Assembly: GCA_003021085.1 (NCBI GenBank)
Contig: PXRE01000037.1
Location: 1 to 47,666 of the forward strand
DNA: 47,666 nucleotides
Direction of reading: 5' to 3'
From: Halobacteriales archaeon QS_1_68_20
GTDB lineage: Archaea; Halobacteriota; Halobacteria; Halobacteriales; PXRE01
Below the pieces are notes generated by a model, which ran no database searches, was not told where the DNA came from, and saw only the letters and a list, made by a program, of their open reading frames with translations. The position numbers were made by a program, and so were the translations under genes. Positions 8,545 to 17,654 of the stretch are shown in pieces; within the stretch, counting starts at the first letter, position 1; every line of letters begins with the position of its first letter.

Positions 8545-9437
8545 GGTTCGTCGAGGAGGTGGTCGTCGACGAGTTCCTCCCGACGTTCCGGTCGATGCTT
8601 GCGGAGGCACTGCGAGACCGGGGCCTGACCCAGCACGAGGTCGCGGAGGCGCTCGGGGTCAGCCAGAGCGCCGTCTCGAAGTACGTCCACGGTGAGGTGG
8701 CCCGCCGGGAGGCGTTCACCGAGGACGAGCGAGTCCACGAGACGGTCGAGGGGATCGCCGACGGCCTCGCGACCGGGGAGATCAGCCAGGTCCAGGCGCT
8801 CGCGGAAGCGGAGGTGCTGGTCCGCCGACTCCAGCAGGGCGGTCCCATCGCTCGCATCCACGAACGACAGATGCCGGAACTGTCGGACTACGAGGGGACC
8901 TTCCGCATCCACGACCCCGAGGGACCGATCCGGACCGCCGAGCAGGTGCTGGCGTCCGTCCGGCGCGGCCTCAGGACGCTCGAACACGCCAGCGGGTTCG
9001 CCGCGCTCATCCCGGCGGTCGGTTCGAACCTCTGTGAGTGCTTGCCGGACGCCCGGACCATCGAGGACGTCGCGGGCGTGCCCGGCCGCATCGTCGACGT
9101 GAAGGGCCGGCCGACCCTGGCCGGCGACCCCGAGTTCGGCGTCAGCGAACACGTCGCCCGCGTGTTGCTGGCCGCCCGGGCCGGCGGTGCCGACGTCCGG
9201 GGCTGTCTGAACGTCAGTTACGACCCGGACCTGATCGACCGCCTCGCCGCCGAGGGACTGCAGAGCCAGGAGTTCGACGCCGAGGCCGACCTGGAGATGG
9301 CCGTCCGCGGCGCGGCCGAGACCGACCCCGGCGCCAGGGTCCTGTACCAGACCGGCGGCTTCGGCATCGAACCGAACGCCTACGTCCTCGGGCCGGACGC
9401 CGAGTCCGTCGCCCGGACGATCAGGGACGTCGTCTGA
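8541..9437 (+). CDS. thiR: ThiR-like thiamine regulator: HTH plus ThiN domain
   Basis: From GTG 8541 the gene encodes 298 residues. Residues about 17-50 form an XRE-type helix-turn-helix ([20 protein letters not shown], then VSKYVHGE). The rest, from about residue 120, is a ThiN-like domain ([47 protein letters not shown]). ThiN is the archaeal thiamine-phosphate synthase domain. The HTH-ThiN fusion is the architecture of archaeal ThiR, a regulator of thiamine genes that senses thiamine phosphates. The candidate target in this window is Thi4 at 14.9-15.8 kb. Confidence 0.88.
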   Translation: MRFVEEVVVDEFLPTFRSMLAEALRDRGLTQHEVAEALGVSQSAVSKYVHGEVARREAFTEDERVHETVEGIADGLATGEISQVQALAEAEVLVRRLQQGGPIARIHERQMPELSDYEGTFRIHDPEGPIRTAEQVLASVRRGLRTLEHASGFAALIPAVGSNLCECLPDARTIEDVAGVPGRIVDVKGRPTLAGDPEFGVSEHVARVLLAARAGGADVRGCLNVSYDPDLIDRLAAEGLQSQEFDAEADLEMAVRGAAETDPGARVLYQTGGFGIEPNAYVLGPDAESVARTIRDVV

Positions 9438-10186
9438 TGACCGCCGACGGGACGACCCCCCAGGACGGGAGGCGCGACCGGGGTGGCGACGACACGGCGT
9501 CCGTCCAGGCGTTCTACGGGCGGTGGGCGGGCCTGTACGACCTCGTCGCCCGGTGGACGCCCGGCGTGGGATCGATGCGCGCCAGTGCGGCCGACGCCCT
9601 GGCCCTCCGGCCGGGCGAGACGGTCGTGGACGTGGGCTGTGGATCGGGCGCGAACCTGCCGTACCTGCGTGAGCGGGTCGGCCCTGCGGGGACGGTGATC
9701 GGAATCGACGTGACGGGGCCGTTGATCGCGCGCGCCCGCCTACGCGTCCACGAGGAGGGATGGGAGAACGTCCACCTCGTCCGGGCAGACGCGAGACGAC
9801 CGCCGGTGGCTGAGGCCGACGCGATGGTCGCTTCCTTCGTCGTTGGGATGTTCGACGACCCGGCCGCCGTAGTGGACGGGTGGTGCGACCTGCTGGCACC
9901 GGGCGGCCGCCTCGCCCTGCTCCACGCCGCCCCGAGCGAGCGCCGGGCGGCACGGCCCGTCAACGCCGCCCTGGAGGCCGTGACGGTGCTGTCGACGCCG
10001 CCGACGCACAAACTCCGGTACGAACGGGACCTCACGCGAAAACTCGCGGACAGCGTGGAGGCCGCCCACGGCCGACTGGCCGCGCGGGCGACCGCGTACG
10101 ACGACCGCGAGTTCCTGCTGGGACTCGTCAGACTCGCCGCTGGTCGGCTTCCCGACGAAGACTCCTCGGACGAGGAGACCGACTGA
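9437..10186 (+). CDS. Class I SAM-dependent methyltransferase
   Basis: The gene starts at ATG 9437, overlapping the preceding stop by one base (TGATG), and encodes 249 residues. Motif I is VVDVGCGSGANLPYL, followed by VIGIDVTGPLIARAR (acidic ribose-binding position), VRADARRPPVAEADAM and LLAPGGRLALLHA. This is a UbiE/COQ5-like fold; the substrate is unknown. The acidic tail (DEDSSDEETD) is a halophilic feature. Its overlap with thiR suggests cotranscription, but no role in thiamine metabolism is evident. Confidence 0.88.
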   Translation: MTADGTTPQDGRRDRGGDDTASVQAFYGRWAGLYDLVARWTPGVGSMRASAADALALRPGETVVDVGCGSGANLPYLRERVGPAGTVIGIDVTGPLIARARLRVHEEGWENVHLVRADARRPPVAEADAMVASFVVGMFDDPAAVVDGWCDLLAPGGRLALLHAAPSERRAARPVNAALEAVTVLSTPPTHKLRYERDLTRKLADSVEAAHGRLAARATAYDDREFLLGLVRLAAGRLPDEDSSDEETD

Positions 10187-10333
10187 CGTCGCCAGCGCGA
10201 GGGTGGCCGGCGCGAGGCGCGCCGGTGCTGGAACGGTCGAATAGCCCGACTGCGCTGGATAACTTCCAGCTACGGGGTCGAAACCGGACGAAGCAAACGC
10301 ATTACAAAGCGGCGCGTGGGCGTAGGGTCGCCC

Positions 10334-10549
10334 ATGACGGCAGTGAAAGTCATCAAGGTCATGGGTACCTCCGAGGAGTCCTGGCAGGACGCCGCCGAGG
10401 AAGCATACAGGGAGGCCAGCAGGACCATCGAGAACATCAGCGGCGTCGAGGTAGAGGACTGGACGGCCGACGTGGAGGGCGGGGAAATCACCCAGTACCG
10501 GGCGACCGTCGAGGTGGCGTTCCCGGTCGAGCAAGAGGCCCGGTCGTAG
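10334..10549 (+). CDS. Dodecin family flavoprotein
   Basis: From ATG 10334 the protein has 71 residues: VKVIKVMGTSEESWQDAAEE, an AYREASRTIENISGVEVEDW helix and turn, then two strands ending ATVEVAFPVE. This matches dodecin, a hollow dodecamer that stores flavin in haloarchaea. The Trp in VEVEDW is at the position of the flavin-stacking Trp. An in-frame GTG at 10316 is less likely because the family begins a few residues before VKVIKV. Confidence 0.92.
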   Translation: MTAVKVIKVMGTSEESWQDAAEEAYREASRTIENISGVEVEDWTADVEGGEITQYRATVEVAFPVEQEARS

Positions 10550-10630
10550 GAACCGACTAGTTCGTGCGGACCCCCCGAGAGTAGGCAGTGACGCCACGCG
10601 AATCGCCGTCGTCGTGTCGTATTGAAGACT

Positions 10631-10643
10631 GTCCATAACAAAG
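10631..10643 (+). promoter_or_regulatory. Upstream element GTCCATAACAAAG (copy 1)
   Basis: This 13-bp sequence lies 42-54 bp upstream of the phosphodiesterase start and occurs again, in the same orientation relative to its gene, at 14841-14853. It could be the promoter (TATA/BRE-like ATAACA) or a shared regulator site. Confidence 0.45.
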
Positions 10644-10684
10644 TGCGCCTCTTTGGTATCGGCGTAGCGGGCGGCGACTCAGCA

Positions 10685-12319
10685 ATGACGGAGCGGGAGA
10701 CACAACTACGGACGCTCGTCGTCGGTCTCGACGCGGCCTGTCGACGCGTCCTCGAACCGCTGTTGGACGCCGGCGCGGTCCCGACCCTGTCGTCGCTGTT
10801 CGACGAGGGGGTGGCCGGGCCGCTCCAATCGCAGGTTCCCCCGTGGACGGCCAGCGCCTGGCCGTCGCTGTACACGGGGGCGAACCCGGGAAAACACGGC
10901 GTCTTCGGCTTCCTGTCGTTCGATGGGTACGACTGGAACGTCGTCGACGCCACCCACGTCCGCGAGCACACGCTCTGGGAACTGGCCCACCACCACGGCC
11001 TGACCAGCGTCGTCGTCAACGGGCCGATAACGTACCCGCCCCAGGATGTCGACGGGGCTATCGTCCCCGGGTACACCGCGCCGGAGGACCCGGAGTGTCA
11101 CCCCCCGGGGCTGCTGGACGAACTGCGGGACGAAGTCGGCGAGTACCGACTGTACCCGACCACGGAAGGTCGCGAGGACGCTACCCGCGACGAGCGGATC
11201 GCGGAGTACCGCGACCTCGCCCGGATGCGCGGGGGTGCGTTCCGCTACCTCGCGGACCGGTTCGACCCCGAGTTCGGGTTCCTACAGTTCCAGGTGACCG
11301 ACACGGTCTGTCACGAACTGCCCGGCGACGAGCGAGCACTGCGCGCGGTCTACGGCGCCGTCGACGAGCACGTCGGCGAAGTGCTGGAGGCCTCTGACCC
11401 CGACACCGTGATGGTCGTCAGCGACCACGGCATCGGGGAGTACCACACCCGGTTCCGGGTCAACGAGTACCTCCGGGACCACGGCTACGTAGAGGCGGTC
11501 CGCGGTGGCGAGGGGATGCCCACGTGGTCGACCATCCGGGACGACCGACTCCGCGACGGCGCAGATGCCGAGGACGCCGAGTCCGACCTGATCGAGCGGG
11601 CGCTCTCTGCGGCCGCCAGGGTCGGTCTGACCAGTCAGCGCGTCGGTGCGGTCCTCGACCGACTGGGACTGCTCGAACCGGTCCGGCGACGGGTCCCCGA
11701 CGGCGTGATCCGGGCGGCCAGCGAGCAGGTGGACTTCGCGGCGTCGCGGGCCTACGTCCGGTCCCGCGTGGAGTGTGGCGTCCGGATCAACCTCGCTGGG
11801 CGGGAACCGGACGGGATCGTCCCCGGAGACGAGTACGAGGCGGTCCGGGAGGACCTGATCGCGCGGCTCTCGGCGGCGACGACGCCCGACGGTGACCCGG
11901 TGTTCGACGAGGTGGTGCCGCGGGAGGCGTACTTCTGGGGGCCGGAGGCCGACCGCGCCGTCGACGTGGTCGCGGTTCCCGCCGGCTTCCGGCACTACCT
12001 GACGACCTGGTTGCTCGGCGACCGGTTCGCCGACCCGGAGCGACCCGCCTGGGACCACCGCCGGGAGGGCATCGTCGCGGCCGCGTGGGCAGGAGTCGAC
12101 GAGGGCGAAAGCCTCGGCGATCCGCACCTCTTCGACGTGGCGCCGACCGTCCTCGCGACGCTGGACCTCCCGCGGAGCGACCGGATGGACGGCGGCGTGC
12201 TCCCGTTCGCGGAACCGGCCGGCGAGCGGACGTATCCGGAGGTCGAACGTGGCCGCCGCCGCGGAACCGACGATGCCGCCACGAAACGGCGGCTATCGAG
12301 GCTCGGATACGTCGAATGA
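10685..12319 (+). CDS. Alkaline-phosphatase-superfamily phosphodiesterase/nucleotide pyrophosphatase
   Basis: From ATG 10685 the protein has 544 residues. Metal-site features of the superfamily are visible: VVGLDAACRRVL (first Asp), the nucleophile region PPWTASAWPSLYTG, QVTDTVCHEL (Asp and His), VVSDHGIGEYH (Asp-His) and DPHLFDVAPTVLATL (last His). No signal peptide is seen, so it is probably cytoplasmic. Haloarchaeal homologues lie in glycan or exopolysaccharide clusters, where they may release nucleotide- or lipid-linked sugars; that role is inferred. The stop overlaps the next start (ATGA). Confidence 0.85.
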   Translation: MTERETQLRTLVVGLDAACRRVLEPLLDAGAVPTLSSLFDEGVAGPLQSQVPPWTASAWPSLYTGANPGKHGVFGFLSFDGYDWNVVDATHVREHTLWELAHHHGLTSVVVNGPITYPPQDVDGAIVPGYTAPEDPECHPPGLLDELRDEVGEYRLYPTTEGREDATRDERIAEYRDLARMRGGAFRYLADRFDPEFGFLQFQVTDTVCHELPGDERALRAVYGAVDEHVGEVLEASDPDTVMVVSDHGIGEYHTRFRVNEYLRDHGYVEAVRGGEGMPTWSTIRDDRLRDGADAEDAESDLIERALSAAARVGLTSQRVGAVLDRLGLLEPVRRRVPDGVIRAASEQVDFAASRAYVRSRVECGVRINLAGREPDGIVPGDEYEAVREDLIARLSAATTPDGDPVFDEVVPREAYFWGPEADRAVDVVAVPAGFRHYLTTWLLGDRFADPERPAWDHRREGIVAAAWAGVDEGESLGDPHLFDVAPTVLATLDLPRSDRMDGGVLPFAEPAGERTYPEVERGRRRGTDDAATKRRLSRLGYVE

Positions 12320-13575
12320 CGGAGTCGTCGACGCGTCCCGACGACCGCCACGCCGAGCAAACGAACTGTCGACACCCCCCATCTATGGAACGCGAGACAC
12401 GCGGCGACGGAGTATCACGAGAACCGGAGGGCACCTCCGGGGGAGACCTGGATAGTGCGACGTCGAACGGTCGGGAGCGGGCCGTCGAACGGATCGACCA
12501 CCCCGCCCAGGTGGTCGCGGACCCGACCGAGCGGGCGACTCCACAGCAGATCGTGGTGACGGCAGTCGACGAGTCGTTCCGGAGCACCTGGAACGACGTC
12601 GTCGAACGCTCTCCCCACGGAACGCCGTTTCACCAGTACGAGTTTCTCGAAGTGATCGACCGGCACGCCGACGTCGAATTCCAGGCCCTCGTCGGGTGGG
12701 TCGACGGCGAACCGGTCGGCGTGTTCCCGCTGTTCGGCTGGCGGCCGGCCGGCCTGTTCGACGTCGCCTTCTCGCCGCCCCCGAAGGTGGGCCTGTACTC
12801 GCTGGGGCCGGCGACCGTCGACGCCGACGCGACTGCGCGGACCCGGCGACGGAACCTGGCGTTCGTCCGGGCATGCCTGGAACGGTTGCGGACGCAACGC
12901 TCGCCGTGGTACGTCCACGTCGAGACGAGCCACCGGTTCGAGGACGTCCGCCAGTTCGCCTGGAGCGACTACGAGGTTCGGCCCCGGTACACGTACCTCG
13001 TCGACCTCGACCGCGACGAGGACGACCTCTTCATGGCGTTCAGCAGCGACGCCCGCAAGAACGTCCGCGAGTGCCGCGAGGCCGACTGCACCGTCCGGGT
13101 CGGCGGGAGCGACGAGATCGCCCGGACCGTCGCCAGCGTCAACGACCGGTACGCCGAGCAGGGCCTGTCGTTCTCGCTGGATCCCGCGCTCGTGACGGAT
13201 CTGTACTACTCCCTCCCCGACGGGCAGGTGCGACCGTACGTCGTCGAGGTCGACGGCGAGTTCACCGGCGGCATGATCGCATTCGAGTACGACGACACCG
13301 TCTACCGGTGGCAGGGCGGGACGGTGCCGGCGGTCGACCTCCCGGTCAACGACTTCCTCGACTGGCGGATCATGCAGGACGCCATGGCCCGCGACGTCGG
13401 CCAGTACGACCTCGTCGGTGCCAACACGGAACGGCTCTGCGGGTACAAAGCGAAGTTCGACCCCTCGCTGGCGACGTACTACCACGTTACCGGCGGCAAT
13501 CGCGCGTTCCGGGCCGGCGTCCGATTCTACGAGCGCGTGACGGACCGACTGGGCGGGGTCCTCCGTTCGGACTGA
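12316..13575 (+). CDS. FemAB/BioF2-like GNAT acyltransferase
   Basis: The gene starts at ATG 12316, overlapping the phosphodiesterase stop, and encodes 419 residues. An alternative ATG at 12385 would drop a low-complexity leader. The tandem GNAT pattern of FemAB-type proteins is visible: HGTPFHQYEFLEVIDRH, ARKNVRECREADCTVRV, GEFTGGMIAFEYDDTVYRWQ and DYLVGANTERLCGYKAKF-like. These proteins move amino-acyl or acyl groups onto cell-surface polymers. In haloarchaea, which lack murein, the acceptor is probably a glycan or lipid-linked sugar; this is inference. Confidence 0.8.
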   Translation: MTESSTRPDDRHAEQTNCRHPPSMERETRGDGVSREPEGTSGGDLDSATSNGRERAVERIDHPAQVVADPTERATPQQIVVTAVDESFRSTWNDVVERSPHGTPFHQYEFLEVIDRHADVEFQALVGWVDGEPVGVFPLFGWRPAGLFDVAFSPPPKVGLYSLGPATVDADATARTRRRNLAFVRACLERLRTQRSPWYVHVETSHRFEDVRQFAWSDYEVRPRYTYLVDLDRDEDDLFMAFSSDARKNVRECREADCTVRVGGSDEIARTVASVNDRYAEQGLSFSLDPALVTDLYYSLPDGQVRPYVVEVDGEFTGGMIAFEYDDTVYRWQGGTVPAVDLPVNDFLDWRIMQDAMARDVGQYDLVGANTERLCGYKAKFDPSLATYYHVTGGNRAFRAGVRFYERVTDRLGGVLRSD

Positions 13576-13603
13576 CTGTGGCCCTTCCCGCCGTGCGCGT
13601 CGA

Positions 13604-14815
13604 TCACGGTGTTCGTTCCGGGAGCGCGACGTGGTCGCCGCCGCGCTCCCGTGCAGTCAGGTACTCCGCGAGTGCGTGGGCCATCCAGGCCTGGCACCAC
13701 CGCATGAGGACGTGTCGCTGGGTGTACAGGCGGTGTTGCCGGACGTAGAAGCGGCCATCGCCGGCGTACAGACGTGCCAGCGTCCACCCCAGGATCCGCC
13801 GGGCGAATTCGAGGTCGCCGGCCTTCGTGAACGCGAGCACGCCCTGGACGCTGGCGTGGACGTCCCGCGGATACGCGCTGTCCTCGTCGAAGTTCGGCGC
13901 GCCGTCGACCTCGAACAGTTCATCCCGGAAGAACGCCAGCGCCCGGTCCAGCGTCTCGTCGTACCGGTCGTCCACGACCGCCCGGTAGCGCTGGAAACAC
14001 TCGATCACGAACCCGTTGTGGTGAGTGTCCATCGAGAGGTGCGTGGCCTCCGGCGGTTCCCGGTAGTACCACCCGCCGGCGTCGGTCTGCAGGTCGGCGA
14101 CGTAGTTCAATAGTTTCCTCGCCCCGTCGAGACACCGCCGGTCCCCGAAGTAGTCGTAGAGGTCGACCAGGAGGCGAGCGCCGAGGGCCACCGCGTTGAT
14201 CGTGACGTACGCGCCGGGTTCGTCGGGTTTGTAGTCGATGGTTGCCCGGTCGCCGCGTTCCTCGTAGCCCAGGTCCTCGAACACGAAGTCCGCCGCCGTG
14301 AGAGCGACCTCGGCGTAGCGCTCGTCGAACGCGTCGCCGGCAGCCAGCAACGCTTCGACGGCGAACGTCGTCCCGACGACCCCGGGCGTCCGCTTGCGGA
14401 GGCCCTGGAGGTCGTGGTTGTGGCCGCCGCAGTACCCGCTGTATCCTTCCGTGCGGTGCGCCACGAGCCAGTCGGCCAGCCGCCGGGCCTCCGCGCGGTA
14501 GGCGTCGTCGCCGAACAGGTCGGCTGCCCGGAGGTTCGCCAGGACGAACAGGGCCGCCCCCATGAAGTTGCGGCGCCGTTCGACCAGCAACAGCGGTCGG
14601 ACGTTGATCGGCGCCCGCTTGGCGGTCTCCTGGAACGCGAGGTTCACCCACCTGTTGTCGAACGGCAGCGCCCGGCGGAAGCGACTGCTCATCCCGTCGC
14701 CGTAGTCCCACCCCGTGTACTCTCGTCGGCGCGCGTACGCGAGCGTGCGCTCGAGGACGGTCGCCGCCTCGTCGGTCGACGGCCCACCGAACTCGCTCGA
14801 CTGCCCGGCGGTCAC
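13604..14815 (-). CDS. (alpha/alpha)6-toroid glycan-active protein
   Basis: The gene starts at GTG 14815 and encodes 403 residues, a series of helical hairpins with aromatic and Asp-rich loops (REYTGWDYGDGMSSRF, HRTEGYSGYCGGHNHDLQG, DAGGWYYREPPEATHLSMDT, DTHHNGFVIECFQRY). This is the six-hairpin glycosidase-like fold of lyases and epimerases. Haloarchaeal homologues are sometimes mislabelled as antibiotic transporter permeases, but no membrane segments are present. It converges on the FemAB-like gene and shares an upstream 13-bp element with the phosphodiesterase gene, so the three probably act on one surface glycan. Confidence 0.72.
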   Translation of the reverse strand: MTAGQSSEFGGPSTDEAATVLERTLAYARRREYTGWDYGDGMSSRFRRALPFDNRWVNLAFQETAKRAPINVRPLLLVERRRNFMGAALFVLANLRAADLFGDDAYRAEARRLADWLVAHRTEGYSGYCGGHNHDLQGLRKRTPGVVGTTFAVEALLAAGDAFDERYAEVALTAADFVFEDLGYEERGDRATIDYKPDEPGAYVTINAVALGARLLVDLYDYFGDRRCLDGARKLLNYVADLQTDAGGWYYREPPEATHLSMDTHHNGFVIECFQRYRAVVDDRYDETLDRALAFFRDELFEVDGAPNFDEDSAYPRDVHASVQGVLAFTKAGDLEFARRILGWTLARLYAGDGRFYVRQHRLYTQRHVLMRWCQAWMAHALAEYLTARERGGDHVALPERTP

Positions 14816-14840
14816 GTCCGCGAGTTCTCCCGCTAGAAAG

Positions 14841-14853
14841 CTTTGTTATGGAC
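14841..14853 (-). promoter_or_regulatory. Upstream element GTCCATAACAAAG (copy 2)
   Basis: This is the same 13 bp as at 10631-10643, oriented toward the toroid gene and centred about 30 bp before its GTG start. That is the distance expected of a TATA box for a leaderless transcript. Confidence 0.45.
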
Positions 14854-14890
14854 GTGCTACGACCCGGAACCGGGTCGCCCGACTGCGCCG

Positions 14891-15820
14891 TCAATCCCCG
14901 GTCGCCGGCCGGGGAGTCACGTCGACGGGGTCGGCGTCGACCCCGAGTTCGTCCACGGCAACCTGGGCGGCGCGCTTGCCGGAGACGAGCATCGCGCCGA
15001 AGGTCGGCCCCATCCGGGGGAGGCCGTAGGTCGTCGCCGTCGCCATCCCGGTGACGACCAGTCCGTCGTGGGCCAGGCCCGTGTTCTCGACGACGGCGTC
15101 CTCGCTCTCGCCGACCCACATGGAGTCGTGGCCCGGCGAATCGTGGCCCGGCGCACCGTAACTATCGTCGTCGGTCTTGTCCATGCCGGTCGCGGACTCG
15201 CTTGCGTGCTCGATGCCCGGAGCGTCCAGCACGCCACGCTCCTGCAGTTTGCTGACGGCCATCGCGTCGTGGCCCGTGGCGTCGATCACCAGGTCGGACT
15301 CGACGGCGATGGGGTCGACGCAGGTGATCTCGCGGGGCAGCGAGTGGACGGGCGTCCAGTTCATCACGATGCCGCCGACGCGGTGGTCCTCCCGGACCAC
15401 GACGTCGGTGAACTCCGTCATGTTCTGGATCTTCGCGCCCACGTCGCAGGTCGCCTTGATGAGTCCCGAACAGGCCTCGGGGCCGTCGGCGACGTACAGT
15501 CCGTCCGTGTCGGCCGCCGGCTTGTAGTCCACCTCCAGTTCGTCCAGCACCTGCTGGGCCGGGTCCCGGACGGTGATCTTGTTCATCAGGAACCCGCCGA
15601 GCCAGAACCCGCCACCGAGGTAGTTGTTCTTCTCGACGACCATCGTGTCGACGCCGCGCTCGCTCAGTTCCTTCGCGGCCATCAGTCCCGACGGGCCGCC
15701 GCCGACGACGATCACGTCGGTGTCGCTGAAGTCCATGAACTCCTCGGTCCACTCCTGGCCGATCGCACGGGTGACCTCCGCCTCGCCGACGTCGCTGAAC
15801 CGGGTGAATTCATCGGTCAT
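14891..15820 (-). CDS. thi4: Thiazole synthase Thi4 (ADP-thiazole biosynthesis), Cys type
   Basis: From ATG 15820 the protein has 309 residues. The NAD-binding motif is [18 protein letters not shown] (about 35-52), followed by the acidic [16 protein letters not shown]. The segment REITCVDP carries Cys167 at the place of the yeast suicide Cys, whereas methanogen enzymes have His there. It therefore probably donates its own sulfur to make the thiamine thiazole. The C-terminal [20 protein letters not shown] is also typical. An in-frame GTG at 15838 is less likely. It is a plausible target of the ThiR-like regulator at 8541. Confidence 0.94.
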   Translation of the reverse strand: MTDEFTRFSDVGEAEVTRAIGQEWTEEFMDFSDTDVIVVGGGPSGLMAAKELSERGVDTMVVEKNNYLGGGFWLGGFLMNKITVRDPAQQVLDELEVDYKPAADTDGLYVADGPEACSGLIKATCDVGAKIQNMTEFTDVVVREDHRVGGIVMNWTPVHSLPREITCVDPIAVESDLVIDATGHDAMAVSKLQERGVLDAPGIEHASESATGMDKTDDDSYGAPGHDSPGHDSMWVGESEDAVVENTGLAHDGLVVTGMATATTYGLPRMGPTFGAMLVSGKRAAQVAVDELGVDADPVDVTPRPATGD

Positions 15821-15898
15821 ACAACCGGGTGTTACCACCGGAGGATAATATCTGTTTTCAAAGCGGGTCTTCCGGTTGGCGGGTCACCGCGTGGGCGA

Positions 15899-16132
15899 TT
15901 ACCGGGCCAGCGCGTCCTCGCGTTCAGCGGGCCGGGTCTGGGTGGTATCCCGGCCCAGGATCGCGTTCTCCGGACACCAGCCGACGACGGCGGTCGCGAG
16001 CAGTTCCAAACCGGCGGCCTGCGCGAGTCGGTGGGCCATCCTGCCCCGGAACCAGCCCGAGGCCACGAACAGCATGATTCCTCCCGCGAACAGTCTGACG
16101 ATGCGTTCACTGGCGCCGACGTTGGTTCGCAT
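15899..16132 (-). CDS. YgaP-type small membrane protein (DUF2892)
   Basis: From ATG 16132 the gene encodes 77 residues: MRTNVGASERIVRLFAGGIM, then two membrane helices, then GWCPENAILGRDT, which matches the 'GxCPxxxLLG' end of the DUF2892 family. Such domains occur alone or fused to rhodanese. Function is unknown. Longer in-frame sequence upstream to 16327 is Ser/Arg-rich and looks like antisense noise. Confidence 0.85.
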   Translation of the reverse strand: MRTNVGASERIVRLFAGGIMLFVASGWFRGRMAHRLAQAAGLELLATAVVGWCPENAILGRDTTQTRPAEREDALAR

Positions 16133-16217
16133 AGAAGGCCGTTGATCGCAGTCCCGGAAAAGTAGCAGGCACCTGATGCGGGACGGGGGCGAAGGCGGTC
16201 GTTCGTTGGATGGTCCG

Positions 16218-16787
16218 TCAGGTTTCGGCCGCGAGGACACCGCCCCCGCCGCCGAAGACGACCGGGAAGACGACCCCCGCCAGGAGCACCGCGCGGGCGA
16301 ACGGCACTTGCAGGACGAAGGCGTCACCGCCGGACGGTGAGGCCCGGACGACGAACGTCACGGCACCCCAGACGACCAGCGGGAGGTAGCCAACGACCAG
16401 CGAGGCGCCGGCTCTGAAGCCGGCCCCGGCGTCGGTAGCCCAGTCGGCCGACCCCAGGTACCACCCGCCGGCGACCAGCAGGCCGACGACCAAGAGGACG
16501 TAGCGGACGTTCCCGCCGCCCACCGAGAGCGCGAAGTTGAGGGTCGTCCCGTTGCTGGCCCTGACGGGGACGAAGTGGCCGCCGAAGTGGACGAACCCGA
16601 CCGCGGTGAAGTAGGGAACGTGGACGTCCCACAGGCTCCGGAATGCCAGAGACGCGACCCGGTGGTTCCCGCCGTACAGCAACAGCAGGACGACAAGGCC
16701 GGTCACGTACGTCAACACGCCGTTGATCGCACCCGCGAGCACCGGAACGCCGCGAATCCGGCGGTCACGGAAGTCCAGCCGCGACAT
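16218..16787 (-). CDS. Multi-pass membrane protein, unknown family
   Basis: The 189 residues contain about five hydrophobic helices (roughly 15-40, 58-75, 93-108, 125-147, 163-186), with a positively charged start MSRLDFRDRRIRG. Some segments resemble haloarchaeal DUF-type transporters, but no family can be named. It starts 26 bp downstream of the phosphopantothenate synthetase gene on the same strand and may be cotranscribed. Confidence 0.7.
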   Translation of the reverse strand: MSRLDFRDRRIRGVPVLAGAINGVLTYVTGLVVLLLLYGGNHRVASLAFRSLWDVHVPYFTAVGFVHFGGHFVPVRASNGTTLNFALSVGGGNVRYVLLVVGLLVAGGWYLGSADWATDAGAGFRAGASLVVGYLPLVVWGAVTFVVRASPSGGDAFVLQVPFARAVLLAGVVFPVVFGGGGGVLAAET

Positions 16788-16813
16788 ACGTTCCGGGTTT
16801 CCCTGACGGGATA

Positions 16814-17590
16814 TTATCCTTTCGACGCGCCGATGGACGAACCGAGTTCCCCTGAACGGATGGCTTCCTCGGCCGCCTCGAGGTGGTCCTCGGCGTCGAA
16901 CTCCTCGATGATCCGTCTCAGCTCCGACTCGGGTGCGTCCCGCAACTCGCGGGCGTGGTCGGCGATATTCGGCACCGCCCGGATCACGTTGTCGACGATG
17001 GGGACGGCGGCGACCTGCGCGGACCGGGACATCGGGTTGAGGTCGATCACGATCTCGATCTTGCCCATCTCCCCGAGCGCCTCGGCGCGGTCGCCGTCCT
17101 CCAGGGGGACGACCACGACGTCGGCGTCGGCGATGCCGTCCGCGTCGACCGTCGCGCGCTCGTGATCCAGCCCGGGAATCCGACCGTCGGCGTCCAGGCC
17201 CTTGACCTCCTCGGCGCCGTGTTCCCGGAGGTGGTCCGCGATGGCCTGCATCCGCTCGTCGGTTCTGTTGAACAGGTTCACTTCGAGGTCGGCGTCGACC
17301 GCGTCCGCCAATTCGACGACCTCCTCGGGGACGAGCGCGGCGACGTTACCGTTCACCGAGAGCACCGGGTGGTCGGCCAGCAGGAGGTGTGCGGCGGCCG
17401 CTCGCTCGGCCTCCTCGGCGCTGGGGATGGTCCGCTCGCCGACGAGGTAGTCGAACGCCTCCCCGCGGCCCTCCGCGATGAGGCCCTGGCGGTGGGTGAG
17501 ACCCTTCTCGACGCCCGCCTCGATGCGGTGGCGGGTGAGCAACTGCTCGTACCTGGGGTGACTCTCGGGGACGTCGACCTCGTCGCTCAT
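16814..17590 (-). CDS. 4-phosphopantoate--beta-alanine ligase (phosphopantothenate synthetase)
   Basis: The 258-residue protein belongs to the archaeal family that ligates 4-phosphopantoate to beta-alanine with ATP, the second half of the archaeal route to CoA. Recognisable blocks are HPRYEQLLTRHRIEAGVEKG near the start, GLIAEGRGEAFDYL, LSVNGNVAALVPEEVVELA, EVNLFNRTDER and IEIVIDLNPMSRSAQVA. Pantoate kinase, the preceding enzyme, is encoded at 20578-21405 on the same strand, with the DUF1508 repeat gene in between. Confidence 0.94.
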   Translation of the reverse strand: MSDEVDVPESHPRYEQLLTRHRIEAGVEKGLTHRQGLIAEGRGEAFDYLVGERTIPSAEEAERAAAAHLLLADHPVLSVNGNVAALVPEEVVELADAVDADLEVNLFNRTDERMQAIADHLREHGAEEVKGLDADGRIPGLDHERATVDADGIADADVVVVPLEDGDRAEALGEMGKIEIVIDLNPMSRSAQVAAVPIVDNVIRAVPNIADHARELRDAPESELRRIIEEFDAEDHLEAAEEAIRSGELGSSIGASKG

Positions 17591-17654
17591 GACGCCGGAT
17601 TGGCACCAGCACCTAAAAAGTAGCCCGTTACCGCGCCGCGGGAGACGCCGGTCG

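Noticed and set aside
15821..15898. A TPP riboswitch ahead of thi4
   Set aside because: Conserved TPP-riboswitch blocks were not seen, and a protein regulator (ThiR-like) is the known haloarchaeal mode.
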